A DNA stretch of 64,000 nucleotides from Streptomyces iconiensis (lineage in GTDB: Bacteria > Actinomycetota > Actinomycetes > Streptomycetales > Streptomycetaceae): the NCBI RefSeq assembly GCF_028657195.3, contig NZ_JANCPR020000040.1, positions 1-64,000 on the forward strand, given 5' to 3'. The notes below the pieces were generated by a model that saw nothing but the letters and a program-made list of their open reading frames with translations, was not told where the DNA came from and ran no database searches. Both the position numbers and the translations under genes were made by a program. Positions 42,187 to 51,078 of this stretch are shown here, in pieces (position 1 is the first letter of the stretch; each line of letters opens with the position of its first letter).

Positions 42187-43065
42187 TCAGTCACCGTCCC
42201 GTTCGGCCTCCCGCAGCAGCTTCGCGATCTCGTCGTACCCGCGCTGCTCGGCATGGCGCAGCGGCGTCACGCCCTCCATGTCCGCGATGCGAGGCGAGGC
42301 CCCCGCGTCCAGGGGGAGCCCGACGATCTTCTGGTGGTCACGGCCGCCGTCGCCGAGGATCACGGCTTCCAGGAGCGCGGTCCAGCCGAGCCTGTTGACG
42401 TGGTCCACCTTGATGCCAGTAGTGCGCAGGACTTCGCGTACGTACCCGACGTGCCCCCGCTCGCTGGCCGGGATGAGCGAGGTGCCTCCGAACCGGTTGG
42501 TGACGCTGTAGTCGGGCTTGGCCGGCGTCAGCACGCGGGCCATCTCCACGCTGCCGGTCACGCCGGTGACCAGCCACGCGCTGTCCTCGCGCTCGTCCTG
42601 CGCGTCCGGGTCGGCGCCCACCTCCACCAGGGCACGCGCGGCGCCCACATGGTCGCCGAGCACGGCCAGCAGCAGCGGCGTACGACCCTTCCCGTCCCGT
42701 GTGTCCACCCGGGCGCCCGCCTTCAGGGCCGCGCGTACAGCCTTGTCGTCACCGTCCTCGGCGGCCTTGAGCAGCGCCCTGCCCGCCTCCCGCAGCTGTG
42801 CCGAGGTCGGGGACGGCGGCGAGGGCCGGGGCGCCGAGGACGACGAGGAGGGCCCGTCGGGTGACGGCGAGGCCGCCGGGGAGGACGCGGCCCGGGAGCG
42901 CTTCTCCGGGGCGCCGGAGCCGCCTTCCTGCACCGTGCAGGCCGCGAGGACGGCGACTCCCAGCGCTCCTGCCACCATCGTGCCGAGCGGCCTCACCGTC
43001 CGGACGCAGTTGTCGATCATCCTTCTCGCAAAGGGTTGTCGTCTCACAACGGGGCGTCGTCCCAT
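42187..43065 (-). CDS. Ankyrin-repeat lipoprotein
   Basis: A 292-residue secreted lipoprotein. The signal segment MVAGALGVAVLAACT contains the lipobox LAAC, so Cys would be lipidated and the protein anchored outside. A Ser/Pro-rich spacer is followed by about five ankyrin repeats (DGKGRTPLLLAVLGDHVGAA, EGVTPLRHAEQRGYDEIAKL). The partner is unknown. The long start at 43065 is supported by GAGGAGGAAACGAGCG; a shorter start at 43020 lacks a spaced ribosome site. Confidence 0.88.
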   Translation of the reverse strand: MGRRPVVRRQPFARRMIDNCVRTVRPLGTMVAGALGVAVLAACTVQEGGSGAPEKRSRAASSPAASPSPDGPSSSSSAPRPSPPSPTSAQLREAGRALLKAAEDGDDKAVRAALKAGARVDTRDGKGRTPLLLAVLGDHVGAARALVEVGADPDAQDEREDSAWLVTGVTGSVEMARVLTPAKPDYSVTNRFGGTSLIPASERGHVGYVREVLRTTGIKVDHVNRLGWTALLEAVILGDGGRDHQKIVGLPLDAGASPRIADMEGVTPLRHAEQRGYDEIAKLLREAERDGD

Positions 43066-43187
43066 CGCTCGTTTCCTCCTCGCTCGCCGCGCGGTACGCC
43101 GGTACGCCGGTACGTGTGACGCGGGGCGTCCCGCAGGGGCCTCTCAGGTGAACGCCTTCGGCCGGGCGGATGCCTCCTGGCTGCCCG

Positions 43188-43778
43188 CTACTTGTTGAGC
43201 GCCCGCACTCCGGCCTGCGCGAACTTCTCGTCCAGGTCGCCACTGGGCGCGCCCGCTACCCCGATGCCGGCGACCGGTGCCCCCTTGGCCGCGACCGGCG
43301 TGCCGCCCGCGAGGAACAGCGTGCCGGGGATGTCTTTCAGAGTGGGTGCCTTCTCCAGCCGCTTGGCCAACTCGGACGTGGGCGCGTTCCAAGAGACGGC
43401 GGTGTAGCCCTTCTTCACCGCTGACTCGTAGGACTGCAGTCCCGCGCCGTCGCCGCGCAGCGTCACCAGGGTGTTGCCGTTGCGGTCGACCACCGCGACG
43501 GACACCTTCTGGCTCTCCTTTTCGGCCGCTTCGAGCGTCGCGCGTGCCGCCTTGGTGGCCGCGTCGACGGACAGGTGCCGTGTACGGGTGAGGTTCCCCT
43601 CGTCCGCTCCGGCCTTGACGGGTGCCGTCTGCGGCGCGGAGGGCGAGGCGGTGGCGGAGACGGCGCCGAAGGTGGCCACCCCGGCTGCCGCCAGCCCGCC
43701 CACGGCCGCCATGGCCACCAGCCGGCCGCGACGGGGCCTCTTCGTGCGGCTACGGGGTTCCTGCGTGTGCTGCGACAT
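43188..43778 (-). CDS. HbpS-like haem-binding extracellular sensor protein
   Basis: A 196-residue secreted protein of the GlcG/HbpS (DUF336) family. A basic, twin-Arg-containing N-region (RPRRGRLVAMAAVGGLAAAG) is followed by a cleavage region ending SATASPSA. The mature part contains the family core VSVAVVDRNGNTLVTLRGDG, SYESAVKKGYTAVSWN and GTLFLAGGTPV. In Streptomyces reticuli HbpS binds haem and modulates the neighbouring sensor kinase SenS in response to redox stress. Here it is divergent from a SenS/SenR-like pair, the same arrangement, which strongly supports the identification. Confidence 0.88.
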   Translation of the reverse strand: MSQHTQEPRSRTKRPRRGRLVAMAAVGGLAAAGVATFGAVSATASPSAPQTAPVKAGADEGNLTRTRHLSVDAATKAARATLEAAEKESQKVSVAVVDRNGNTLVTLRGDGAGLQSYESAVKKGYTAVSWNAPTSELAKRLEKAPTLKDIPGTLFLAGGTPVAAKGAPVAGIGVAGAPSGDLDEKFAQAGVRALNK

Positions 43779-44005
43779 GTCTGCTCCCTGTGCTCGGAGT
43801 TCGGGGATCGGGGGGGCGGACCGGGTTCGCCGTGTTCCGTCCGCCGTGTCTCCATGCTGGGTACGGTCACGGTTCCCCCGGGTCGGCGGAGCGGCTGCCC
43901 TCTGGGCCCTGGACGGCCGACCCCCGTGTCAACCGATCGGCCGATGTGCCGGTCGCCGGGGCCGGGCTACGACTGGCCGGAATGAACCCGCGAGGAGACA
44001 CCTAC

Positions 44006-45465
44006 GTGCACAGCGACAGCGGCCGGCGCGACCAGGAACGGAAGCCCGGGGCAGGCGGCTCGGGCCCGCCGCCGCGAGGCGACTCAGGCACGCCGCCGCA
44101 CGGTCACGTCTCCACTCCTACGGACCGGTGGCTGGCCCCGGTCATCCATGCGGCGTTCTTCCTGCTGCTGAGCGGCTCTCTGCTGCGCTTCTTGCTGCGG
44201 CATCCCGGCCAGCCCCGCACCCCCTGGGTCCTCGCGCTCAGCGTCGCCCTGGCGCTGCTGTACGTGCTCGGCCCCGCCCTGGGCCCCGCGGCCTCGGCTC
44301 GCGCTCCCGGACGCCACCTGTACTGGCTGGCCACCGTCGTGGCGACATGGGTCGTCCTGGTGCTGCTCGCGCCCAGCTTCGCCTGGTGCGCCGTCCCGCT
44401 CTTCTACACGGGACTGCGCACGCTGTCCGCACGGGCCGCTCTTCCCCTGGTGGCGTTTCTGACCACGTTCGTCGTCGCCGCACAGCTCCAACTGGCCGAC
44501 GGTTTCGACCCGATCCTCGTGCTGGCCCCGCCCGCCGTGGCCGCGCTCGCTGCGGGAGTCTTCGTCCATATGGAACGCCAGGCCGTGCGCCAACGCACCC
44601 TCATCGACGACCTGTTGCGCACCCGGCGCGAACTCGCGGCCACCGAACGGCGCGAGGGAACACTCGCCGAACGGCAACGGCTCTCCATGGAGATCCACGA
44701 CAGCCTCGCTCAGGGTCTCTCCAGCCAGCAGATGCTGCTCCAGGCCGCCGACCGCACCTGGGACACGGACCCGGCAGCCGCGCGCGGGCACGTGCGGACG
44801 GCGGGCGAGATCGCGGCGCGCAACCTCGCCGAAGCACGCCGCTTCGTGCACGACCTCTCCCCGCCGACCTCGCCGGCGACGTGCCCCTGGAGACGGCACT
44901 GCGCGAACTGGCGGGCCGGGAACGGGAGCAGGGCGGTCCCGAAGTGCGCTTCCACGTGGAGGGCACGCCCGCGCCGCTCCCGGACAACGCGCGCTCCGCG
45001 CTCCTACGGGTCGCGCAGGGCGCCCTCGCGAACGTACGCGAGCACGCCGGCGCCCAGACCGCGGCGCTGACCCTCAGCTATCTCGGCGACCAGGTGCTCC
45101 TGGACATCGCGGACGACGGCCACGGCTTCACCTCCGGCGAGCCCACGACAGACACGGAGACACCGGGCGAGCGACCCGCGCGGCAGCCGGGAGCGGCGGG
45201 CGGAGGGACCGCACGGCAGCGGCACCGTGTACGCGGCTACGGGCTGCCCGCGATGCGTGCCCGCGTCCAGCGGCTCGGCGGCACACTGGCTGTCGAGTCC
45301 GCCCCCGGCGAGGGAACGGTCCTGTCCGCCGCCCTCCCCCTCGTCGGCCCCGAGCCCTCCCCGCGCGGGGACCCCACCGGGCGCCAGAACCGAGCAGAAT
45401 CCCCGCACCGCGCGGACCGCACGAACGGCACGGACCACCCAGACCACACGGAGCCCACCGCATGA
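44006..45465 (+). pseudogene. SenS-like sensor histidine kinase, frameshifted
   Basis: The N-terminal two thirds are intact: GTG 44006 after GAGGAG, about six hydrophobic segments, then the DHp helix with ERQRLSMEIHDSLAQGLSSQ (phospho-His). At 44861-44863 the frame is lost: the original frame reads HDLSPPTSPATC and stops at 45070, whereas the -1 frame continues as ADLAGDVPLETALREL and then gives a perfect HATPase domain (LRVAQGALANVREH, DIADDGHGF, GYGLPAMRARVQRLGG) to 45465. One missing base after CCCC at 44859-44862 would restore it. The restored stop overlaps the response regulator start (ATGA). It is a sequencing error, a recent mutation, or programmed frameshifting. Confidence 0.9.
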
Positions 45466-46106
45466 CCGCGTCCTCTCCCCCGCCCGTTCGCCTGCTGCTG
45501 TGCGACGACCACGCCGTCGTACGGGCGGGCCTGCGCGCCCTCCTGGGCAGCGCGCCCGGCATCGAGATCGCCGGGGAGTCGGGCAACGGCGAGGAGGCCG
45601 TGGCCATGTCCGCCAAACTCCGCCCCGACGTCGTCCTGATGGACCTCCAGTTGGGGCCCGGCATGGACGGGGTCGAGGCCACCAGGCGTATCGCCGCCAC
45701 GGGCCCCGGGGCCCCGCACGTGCTGGTGCTCACCACGTACGACACCGACGCCGACATCACCCGGGCCGTCGAGGCGGGCGCCATCGGTTACCTGTTGAAG
45801 GCCGAGAGCGCCGACGAACTGTTCTCCGCGATCCGCGCGGCGGCTGAGGGCCGCACGGCGCTCTCGCCACCGGTCGCGCACCGGGTGATGGCCCAGATGC
45901 GCCGGCCCCGGCCCACGCTGACCGCACGCGAACTCGACATCCTGGGACAGCTCTCCCAGGGGCTGGGCAACCGTGAGATCGCACGCGCCCTGTTCATCAG
46001 TGAGGCCACGGTCAAGACCCATCTGGGGCGCATCTACGACAAGCTCGGCGTGGAGACTCGCGCGGGCGCCGTGTCCGTCGCCAAGGAGCAGCGGCTGCTG
46101 CCCTGA
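45462..46106 (+). CDS. SenR-like NarL-family response regulator
   Basis: A 214-residue response regulator. The receiver domain has the acidic pocket CDDHAVVRAG, the phospho-acceptor Asp in VVLMDLQLGPGMDG and the conserved Lys in GYLLKAESADEL; the LuxR/NarL DNA-binding domain is LTARELDILGQLSQGLGNREIARALFISEATVKTHLGRIYDKL. Homologous SenR binds the hbpS promoter region. Its ATG overlaps the kinase reading frame by 4 nt, so the pair was co-translated. Confidence 0.92.
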   Translation: MTASSPPPVRLLLCDDHAVVRAGLRALLGSAPGIEIAGESGNGEEAVAMSAKLRPDVVLMDLQLGPGMDGVEATRRIAATGPGAPHVLVLTTYDTDADITRAVEAGAIGYLLKAESADELFSAIRAAAEGRTALSPPVAHRVMAQMRRPRPTLTARELDILGQLSQGLGNREIARALFISEATVKTHLGRIYDKLGVETRAGAVSVAKEQRLLP

Positions 46107-46158
46107 GGCGTACGGCTCCCAAGAGGCGTACGGCTGCCACGGAGCGTACGGCGAACCT
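46105..46158. repeat. Three 18-bp repeats at the senR stop
   Basis: Three contiguous 18-bp units (46105-46122, 46123-46140, 46141-46158) share GAGGCGTACGGC; the first overlaps the stop codon of the response regulator. Purpose unknown. Confidence 0.65.
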
Positions 46159-46266
46159 ATGGCGAGACGTGTTCGCAAGGAGGTCGCGGGGCTTACGTCC
46201 ACCGCGCGTATGTGCGCCGCCGGCTCAACCGAGCGCCACAAGGGCCCCGAACGACCGGACGGCGCG

Positions 46267-46968
46267 CTACTTGGACGCACGGGCGAAGTCGGCGGCCTCC
46301 GCGATGCCTTGCTCTTCGACGGAGACCACGCGCACCCCTGGCTCCTCCTCCATGAGGCGCGCGGTCAACGTCCGCCCCGGCGGCATCTCCACATAGAGGT
46401 CTGCTCCGGCCCCGCGCAGCGCGGTCCGCATGTCCTCCCACCGCACCGGCCGCGCGACGGAGCGGGCCAGGTCGTCGAAGACGCCGTTGGCATCGTCGCG
46501 CAGGAATGCGCCACCCGTACTGGTCACGTAGGGCAGCGTCTGCGCGCGGCGCTCGACCGTGGCGAGGTGCTGCGCCATACGGATGCCGATGAGGTGCTCG
46601 GACTCCTCGGCGCGTTCCAGTAGTTCGCCGCGCAGCCGCGCGGCATGCAACGCCTCCTCGAAGGTGAGCAGTTCAGCGGTCACGGCAGCCGCGTAGCCGC
46701 CGACCCCGTATCCCGCCACCATGTCCGGCTGGACGCCCTCGTCCTCCATGAGCGCGCGGGCTCCCGCCACCCCCGCGATGAGGAGGGAGACATGCCGGGC
46801 CACCTCGGACTCCTCCAGCGCCTCGGCCGTGTCCAGTTCGGCGACCCCTCCCGGGTGCCCCCACTCGGCCTCGGCGAGCACGGTGGCCGATGCCGCCGTA
46901 TCGGGCAGCCGGTGCAGCATCCCGCGGCGCTGCGAGCCCAGCCCGGGGAAGAGGAACGCGATGCTCAT
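46267..46968 (-). CDS. Malonyl-transferase-like protein lacking the nucleophile Ser
   Basis: A 233-residue protein related to acyl-carrier-protein malonyltransferases, closest in shape to the MdcH/FabD type. The N-terminus AFLFPGLGSQRRGM is the expected PGxGSQ. In the active site, however, the GHSxG elbow reads GYGVGGYAAAV (Gly88 in the place of Ser), and the VPFHS segment with the catalytic His is replaced by LPYVTSTGGAF. It may bind acyl or ACP groups without catalysis, or be decaying. It is short and is not next to malonate-decarboxylase genes. It is divergent from the DUF1269-like gene. Confidence 0.75.
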   Translation of the reverse strand: MSIAFLFPGLGSQRRGMLHRLPDTAASATVLAEAEWGHPGGVAELDTAEALEESEVARHVSLLIAGVAGARALMEDEGVQPDMVAGYGVGGYAAAVTAELLTFEEALHAARLRGELLERAEESEHLIGIRMAQHLATVERRAQTLPYVTSTGGAFLRDDANGVFDDLARSVARPVRWEDMRTALRGAGADLYVEMPPGRTLTARLMEEEPGVRVVSVEEQGIAEAADFARASK

Positions 46969-47067
46969 GGCCTCACCCTCACCTGTCGGGGCCTGCCTGC
47001 GCCAGTTGTGCCGCGCTGTGCCGGGGCTGCGGATGCCGTACGCCCGGTGAGCGCCGATGGTGGGCTT

Positions 47068-47667
47068 ATGACGGAAAACATCTTGTTCGCGGACTACACG
47101 GACCGGGGGCGCGACGCGGCACTACAGGCACTCGTCGCACTCGACGCAGCCCACGACGCCGGGTCACTCAAACTGCGCGAGGCCCGGGTGATCCGCCGCG
47201 ACGAAGACGGCGATGTGGAGGTGCCGGGCGAGGTGGACCACACCTACGACTCGGCGGGCTTCGCCGTCGGCGGGGTCGTCGGAGCGCTGGTGGGCCTTCT
47301 GGGCGGTCCCGTAGGGGTCCTGATCGGATTCGGCGCGGGAGGGCTGATCGGCGGCGCCCAGGACGCCCGGCGTGTCATCGAGACGAACACGGCTCTGGAG
47401 GAGCTGACAGCCGGGATCCCGCCCGGCAGCACCGTCCTCGTCGCCGAGGCCGCCGAGGACAGCACAACACCTGCCGACCAGGCGCTCGGCTCCGGTGTCC
47501 GGCGCTATGAGGCCGCCAAGGTCAGGGCGGACCTGGAAGAGGCGCTCAAGGCCGCTGAAGCGGGCTCGGAGAGGGGATCCGGAGCGGACTCGGAGAGGGG
47601 GTCCGGAGCGGGCTCCGGGCGGGAAGACAGCGGCGGGGAGCCCTCGCCGCCGACACGGCGGGAGTGA
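47068..47667 (+). CDS. DUF1269-like protein with glycine-zipper membrane segment
   Basis: A 199-residue protein. Residues 1-62 form the cytoplasmic part (NILFADYTDRGRDAALQALV, REARVIRRDEDGDVEV); residues about 64-98 are a Gly-rich double membrane hairpin (GVVGALVGLLGGPVGVLIGF, GAGGLIGGAQD). The 30-residue C-terminal tail GSERGSGADSERGSGAGSG is encoded by a 24-bp tandem repeat. Family members are membrane-associated and stress-related, of unknown action. Confidence 0.8.
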   Translation: MTENILFADYTDRGRDAALQALVALDAAHDAGSLKLREARVIRRDEDGDVEVPGEVDHTYDSAGFAVGGVVGALVGLLGGPVGVLIGFGAGGLIGGAQDARRVIETNTALEELTAGIPPGSTVLVAEAAEDSTTPADQALGSGVRRYEAAKVRADLEEALKAAEAGSERGSGADSERGSGAGSGREDSGGEPSPPTRRE

Positions 47668-47728
47668 GAGGCGGCACGAGACGTGCGACAGCAGCGGCAT
47701 CGGGCGGCAGTGCCGGTGACCGGCCATA

Positions 47729-47751
47729 GGGCGCAACCCCTTGATGCGCCC
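47729..47751 (+). other. Hairpin 1 in the SugE leader
   Basis: GGGCGCA-N9-TGCGCCC, a 7-bp perfect stem. With the second hairpin it forms a structured stretch of about 65 nt between the DUF1269 gene and sugE. It may act as terminator of the former or as part of a leader controlling the latter. Confidence 0.45.
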
Positions 47752-47758
47752 CGGTGTT

Positions 47759-47792
47759 CCCTGTGATCACCTGATTCATGGAGATCACAGGG
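47759..47792 (+). other. Hairpin 2 in the SugE leader
   Basis: CCCTGTGATC (47759-47768) and GATCACAGGG (47783-47792) pair perfectly around a 14-nt loop. A further short CTCCC/GGGAG pairing could cover the ribosome site at 47830. The loops lack the ACGR sequence of mini-ykkC guanidine riboswitches. Confidence 0.5.
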
Positions 47793-47840
47793 ACAGCGGC
47801 CTCCCAATGGGCGGCACGAGACGAACGGAGGGAGCACGGT

Positions 47841-48161
47841 ATGGCTCTGGCTTGGGGTGTGCTGATCGCGTCGGGATGTCTGGAGACGGTGTGGGCCACC
47901 GCGCTCGAAGCGTCCAAGAACTTCCACAGGCTCGGCCCTTCCCTGCTGTTCCTCGTGGCGCTCGCCGGCAGCATGGCGGGTCTGTCCTACGGCGTGACCC
48001 ACATTCCGCTCGGCACCGCCTACGGGGTCTGGGTCGGCATCGGGGCCGTCGGCACCGCCGTCTACGGCATGGTCGCCCTCGGGGATCCCACGACCGTGGC
48101 CCGCATCCTGTGCCTGCTGCTGATCGTCGGTGGCGTGGTGGGGCTGAAACTCATCCACTGA
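47841..48161 (+). CDS. sugE: SugE/Gdx-type small multidrug resistance exporter
   Basis: A 106-residue four-helix SMR protein. The essential membrane Glu is in SGCLETVWATAL (about residue 14), and YGVTHIPLGTAYGVWVGIGAVG plus a C-terminal GGVVGLKLIH are typical. The CLETVWATA form fits the Gdx (guanidinium exporter) subclass. The ATG at 47841 follows GGAGGGAG. The hairpin-rich leader may regulate it. Confidence 0.92.
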   Translation: MALAWGVLIASGCLETVWATALEASKNFHRLGPSLLFLVALAGSMAGLSYGVTHIPLGTAYGVWVGIGAVGTAVYGMVALGDPTTVARILCLLLIVGGVVGLKLIH

Positions 48162-48311
48162 GCTTTCCCCTGACCTTCTGTGCCTTCGGCCTCTTCGCCT
48201 GGGTGGCTCCGCCGGGGTGCTCAGCCGGCTCCGGTTCGGAAACGGCGGTGCTACCGGTACGGCGGGCCCGCGAGAATCACGCCCTGTAGGACCGCCGTCG
48301 CGCACTCGCGC

Positions 48312-48884
48312 TCAGGGACGCCGTCCCCGGAAGCGGAGTCCCCCGGTCTCCGGGTGGAGGTCGACGGACACGTCCGTGAACCCGGCTTCGGTCAGCCGCG
48401 CGGGCAGCGTCGCCGGGTCGACGACGTTCATCGTGTCGCCGATGTGCAGCAGCCGGAAGCGGAAGTTGAGCTGGCTGTCGGCCCCGGCGAACGTTCCGCC
48501 CGGGCGCAGCACCCGGAACGCCTCGGCGAAGATGCCGTCCTGCTGCTCGGCGGTCGGCACATGGTGCAGCATCGTGAAGCAGACAACGGCTGAATACGCC
48601 CCGTCAGCGAGGGGCATCGCGGCGCCGTCGGCGTGCACGACGCGGGCACGCTCACCCCACTGGGACCGCAACAGCTCCGCCGTGCGCCCGTCCACCTCCA
48701 CCGCGGTCAGCCGCGGCACCTGCTCGACCAGGACGCGCAGGTTCGCGCCGTATCCCGGGCCGATCTCCACTACGTCGTCGCCCAGTTGGACGTCATCGAG
48801 CGCCCATGGGAGCAGCCTTTCCCGTACGCCCATGGCCCACTTCTCCGAACTGCACAGTTTCCGGTGCGCTCTGTTCATCGGCAT
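48312..48884 (-). CDS. Class I SAM-dependent methyltransferase
   Basis: A 190-residue methyltransferase. Motif I is VVEIGPGYGANLRVL (about 40-54), motif II VEVDGRT, motif IV SAVVCFTMLHHV and motif post-IV LRPGGTFAG; the core is of the ubiquinone/menaquinone-methyltransferase type acting on a small molecule. ATG 48884 gives MPMNRAHRKLCSSEKW; the longer reading frame runs into the divergent AraC gene. Substrate unknown. Confidence 0.87.
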   Translation of the reverse strand: MPMNRAHRKLCSSEKWAMGVRERLLPWALDDVQLGDDVVEIGPGYGANLRVLVEQVPRLTAVEVDGRTAELLRSQWGERARVVHADGAAMPLADGAYSAVVCFTMLHHVPTAEQQDGIFAEAFRVLRPGGTFAGADSQLNFRFRLLHIGDTMNVVDPATLPARLTEAGFTDVSVDLHPETGGLRFRGRRP

Positions 48885-48940
48885 ACGGCCGACGCTAGGC
48901 CGGTACGGTCCGTGTCCGCCACGGCGTACGCTGCCAACCG

Positions 48941-49774
48941 ATGCCGCCATACGGACAACGTGAGCAGCCGGAGCAGCCAGAGCGCCCGGAGCAGCCAGGG
49001 GTGCCGGAGCAGCCGGAGTTGCGCGACCACGGGCCCGGGCCGGGGCCGTCGTCCGGACACGCACTGGTAGTGCGCGGTTTCACGCTCGCGCGCGGCCACT
49101 GGTTCACCGAGCATCTCCATCCGGCGCACCAACTGGCCTGGTGCAGAAGCGGCCTGCTGACGGTGCGCACAACGGGCGGCACATGGCTGCTGCCGCCGAG
49201 CATGGCCCTGTGGATTCCCGCGCACACCCCGCACGCGACCGGGGCGACGAGCGCGACACAGATGCGCAGCCCGTACATCGAGCCCGCACACTGTCCGGTC
49301 ACATGGACCGAACCGACCGTGGTGGCTGTTCCTCCGCTGCTGCGGGAACTGATCGGCCACCTGTCGCTCACGGACCTGGAAGAGCTGGCGCGCGCCCGCG
49401 CGGAGGCCGTTCTCTTCGATCTGCTCCGGCCGGTTCCCGCCCGGGACATCGCGCTGACCTGGCCCACCGACCCGCGTGCACGCCTGGTCGCCGACTCCCT
49501 CCACGCCGACCCGGCGGACGGCCGCGCCCTGGCCGGCTGGGCCAGCCTCGCGGGCGCCAGCGCCCGCACGCTCGCGCGTCTCTTCACGGCCGAGACCGGC
49601 ATCGGTTTCGGCCGCTGGCGCGAACGGCTGCGCGTCCAGGAGGCGATGCCACACCTCGCGTGCGGCCGTTCCGTGGAGTCCACGGCGCACAGGGTCGGTT
49701 ACGCCTCTACGAGCGCCTTCATCGCCGCCTTCAGACGCACCGTCGGGCTCACCCCCGGCCAGTTCTTCGGCTGA
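48941..49774 (+). CDS. AraC-family transcriptional regulator
   Basis: A 277-residue regulator with an N-terminal cupin-type sensor (GHWFTEHLHPAHQLAWCRSG, LLPPSMALWIPAHTPHATG) and two C-terminal HTH motifs (GWASLAGASARTLARLF, ESTAHRVGYASTSAFIAAFR). The first 30 residues are EQPEQPERPEQPGVPEQPEL repeats coded by 9-12-bp DNA repeats; they may be dispensable. It is divergent from the methyltransferase gene and may regulate it. Confidence 0.88.
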   Translation: MPPYGQREQPEQPERPEQPGVPEQPELRDHGPGPGPSSGHALVVRGFTLARGHWFTEHLHPAHQLAWCRSGLLTVRTTGGTWLLPPSMALWIPAHTPHATGATSATQMRSPYIEPAHCPVTWTEPTVVAVPPLLRELIGHLSLTDLEELARARAEAVLFDLLRPVPARDIALTWPTDPRARLVADSLHADPADGRALAGWASLAGASARTLARLFTAETGIGFGRWRERLRVQEAMPHLACGRSVESTAHRVGYASTSAFIAAFRRTVGLTPGQFFG

Positions 49775-50075
49775 GCCCGACCGCCTGACGCCCGAGCGCG
49801 ACCGCCTGGCCCCGAGCGCCACACCGGGCACGCGAGCACCCAGGGGGAGCCGCCCCCGTCCTCGCCGGCCGGGAGACACCCCCACAGGACCGCGACCGCA
49901 TGTCTCCAACGCCCTTGCCATGACCATTGGTTCGACCACTTGACCCGTCATTTACATGCGCCAGCCACGCCGCTACGTTGACGCATACACGCCAGCCAGC
50001 CTCGTGCGTCATCTACGCGCGTCGCGCCTCGCCCGCCCTGCCATGCACCCCGTCCCCACCGCACACGGAGATGCC
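49775..50075. other. Intergenic region upstream of the M15 peptidase
   Basis: A direct repeat of the type CCGACCGCCTG-N5-CCGAGCG (49778-49820) follows the AraC gene. A possible promoter, TTGGTT near 49928 and TTTACA 18 nt further, precedes the peptidase gene. Nothing else is clear. Confidence 0.35.
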
Positions 50076-50846
50076 ATGCGCACACCGCGCCCAGGCCGCA
50101 CGCTCGCCGTCCCTCTACGTCTCGTCCTCGCCGTCACGCTGCTCGCGGCGACCGTGCTCACGGGCACCGCCGCAGCCGCCACAGCGCCCCGCCCGGCAGC
50201 CGACGGCTGCTACACATGGCAACGCGACCTCGCGGAGGGCGCCACGGGCGAGGACGTGAGACAACTACAGGTACGCGTCGCCGGTTACCCGGCGCCCGGC
50301 GAAGTGATCGCCATGGACGGCGACTTCGGACCCGCCACCAAGGCGGCCGTCGTACGCTTCCAGAAGGCGTACGGGCTCACCGCCGGCGGCAAGGCGGACG
50401 GCCCGACCTACGAGAAGATCTACGCCCTCCAGGACGACGACTGCTCTCCCGCTCACTTCACCTTCAGCGAGCTGAACGACTGCAACTCCGACTGGAGCGG
50501 GGGCGCCGTCAGCGCGGCGCAGGCCAAGTCCTCCGCGCTGCGCACCATGTGGAAGCTGGAAGCACTACGGCACGCACTCGGCGACAAGCCGATCACCGTC
50601 ACCAGCGGATTCCGCTCCAAGGCGTGCAACGACCAGGTCGGAGGGGCACCGAGCAGCCGCCACCTGTACGGCGACGCTGCCGATCTCGGCGCGGGCCCGC
50701 ACAGCCTCTGCACTCTCGCCAAGGCGGCCCGCGACCGTGGCTTCCACGGCATTCTCGGCCCCGGCTACCCAGGCCATGACGACCACACCCACCTGGACCA
50801 CCGCGCGAGCCGCTTCTGGTCGGCACCGACCTGCGGCATCGGCTGA
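50076..50846 (+). CDS. Secreted zinc D-Ala-D-Ala carboxypeptidase (M15A)
   Basis: A 256-residue secreted peptidase. A signal peptide (VLAVTLLAATVLTGTAAAAT) is followed by a peptidoglycan-binding domain (VRQLQVRVAGYP, VRFQKAYGL, about residues 55-115) and an M15A catalytic domain. The zinc ligands known from the Streptomyces albus G enzyme are seen as His in SSRHLYGDAADLG, the following Asp, and His in HDDHTHLD. It trims the peptide stems of peptidoglycan. ATG 50076 is the start that fits the signal peptide. Confidence 0.92.
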   Translation: MRTPRPGRTLAVPLRLVLAVTLLAATVLTGTAAAATAPRPAADGCYTWQRDLAEGATGEDVRQLQVRVAGYPAPGEVIAMDGDFGPATKAAVVRFQKAYGLTAGGKADGPTYEKIYALQDDDCSPAHFTFSELNDCNSDWSGGAVSAAQAKSSALRTMWKLEALRHALGDKPITVTSGFRSKACNDQVGGAPSSRHLYGDAADLGAGPHSLCTLAKAARDRGFHGILGPGYPGHDDHTHLDHRASRFWSAPTCGIG

Positions 50847-51078
50847 CCCCGCACGAAGCCGGCCGCACCCGCGCTCACGCCACCGCCTCGTGCGGTCAGG
50901 ACGCCGTAACCACCCGGCCGTACGACCGTCCCTCACCCCAGAGGCCCACGCCTCACGACCGCCCCGCGCGCCGCCGTACCTCCACACACCACACGGCCGC
51001 ACTCCGCCCCCGTACGCCCCAGGCCCTCTCAGGCCACGCCGTACGGCCGCCCGACAACTCCCGGAAAGGGAAACCACC

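Noticed and set aside
46267..46968. Functional malonate decarboxylase epsilon subunit MdcH
   Set aside because: The active-site Ser and His are missing and no mdc genes are adjacent.
47701..47840. Guanidine-III or mini-ykkC riboswitch before sugE
   Set aside because: The diagnostic loops are not present in either hairpin; only generic structure remains.
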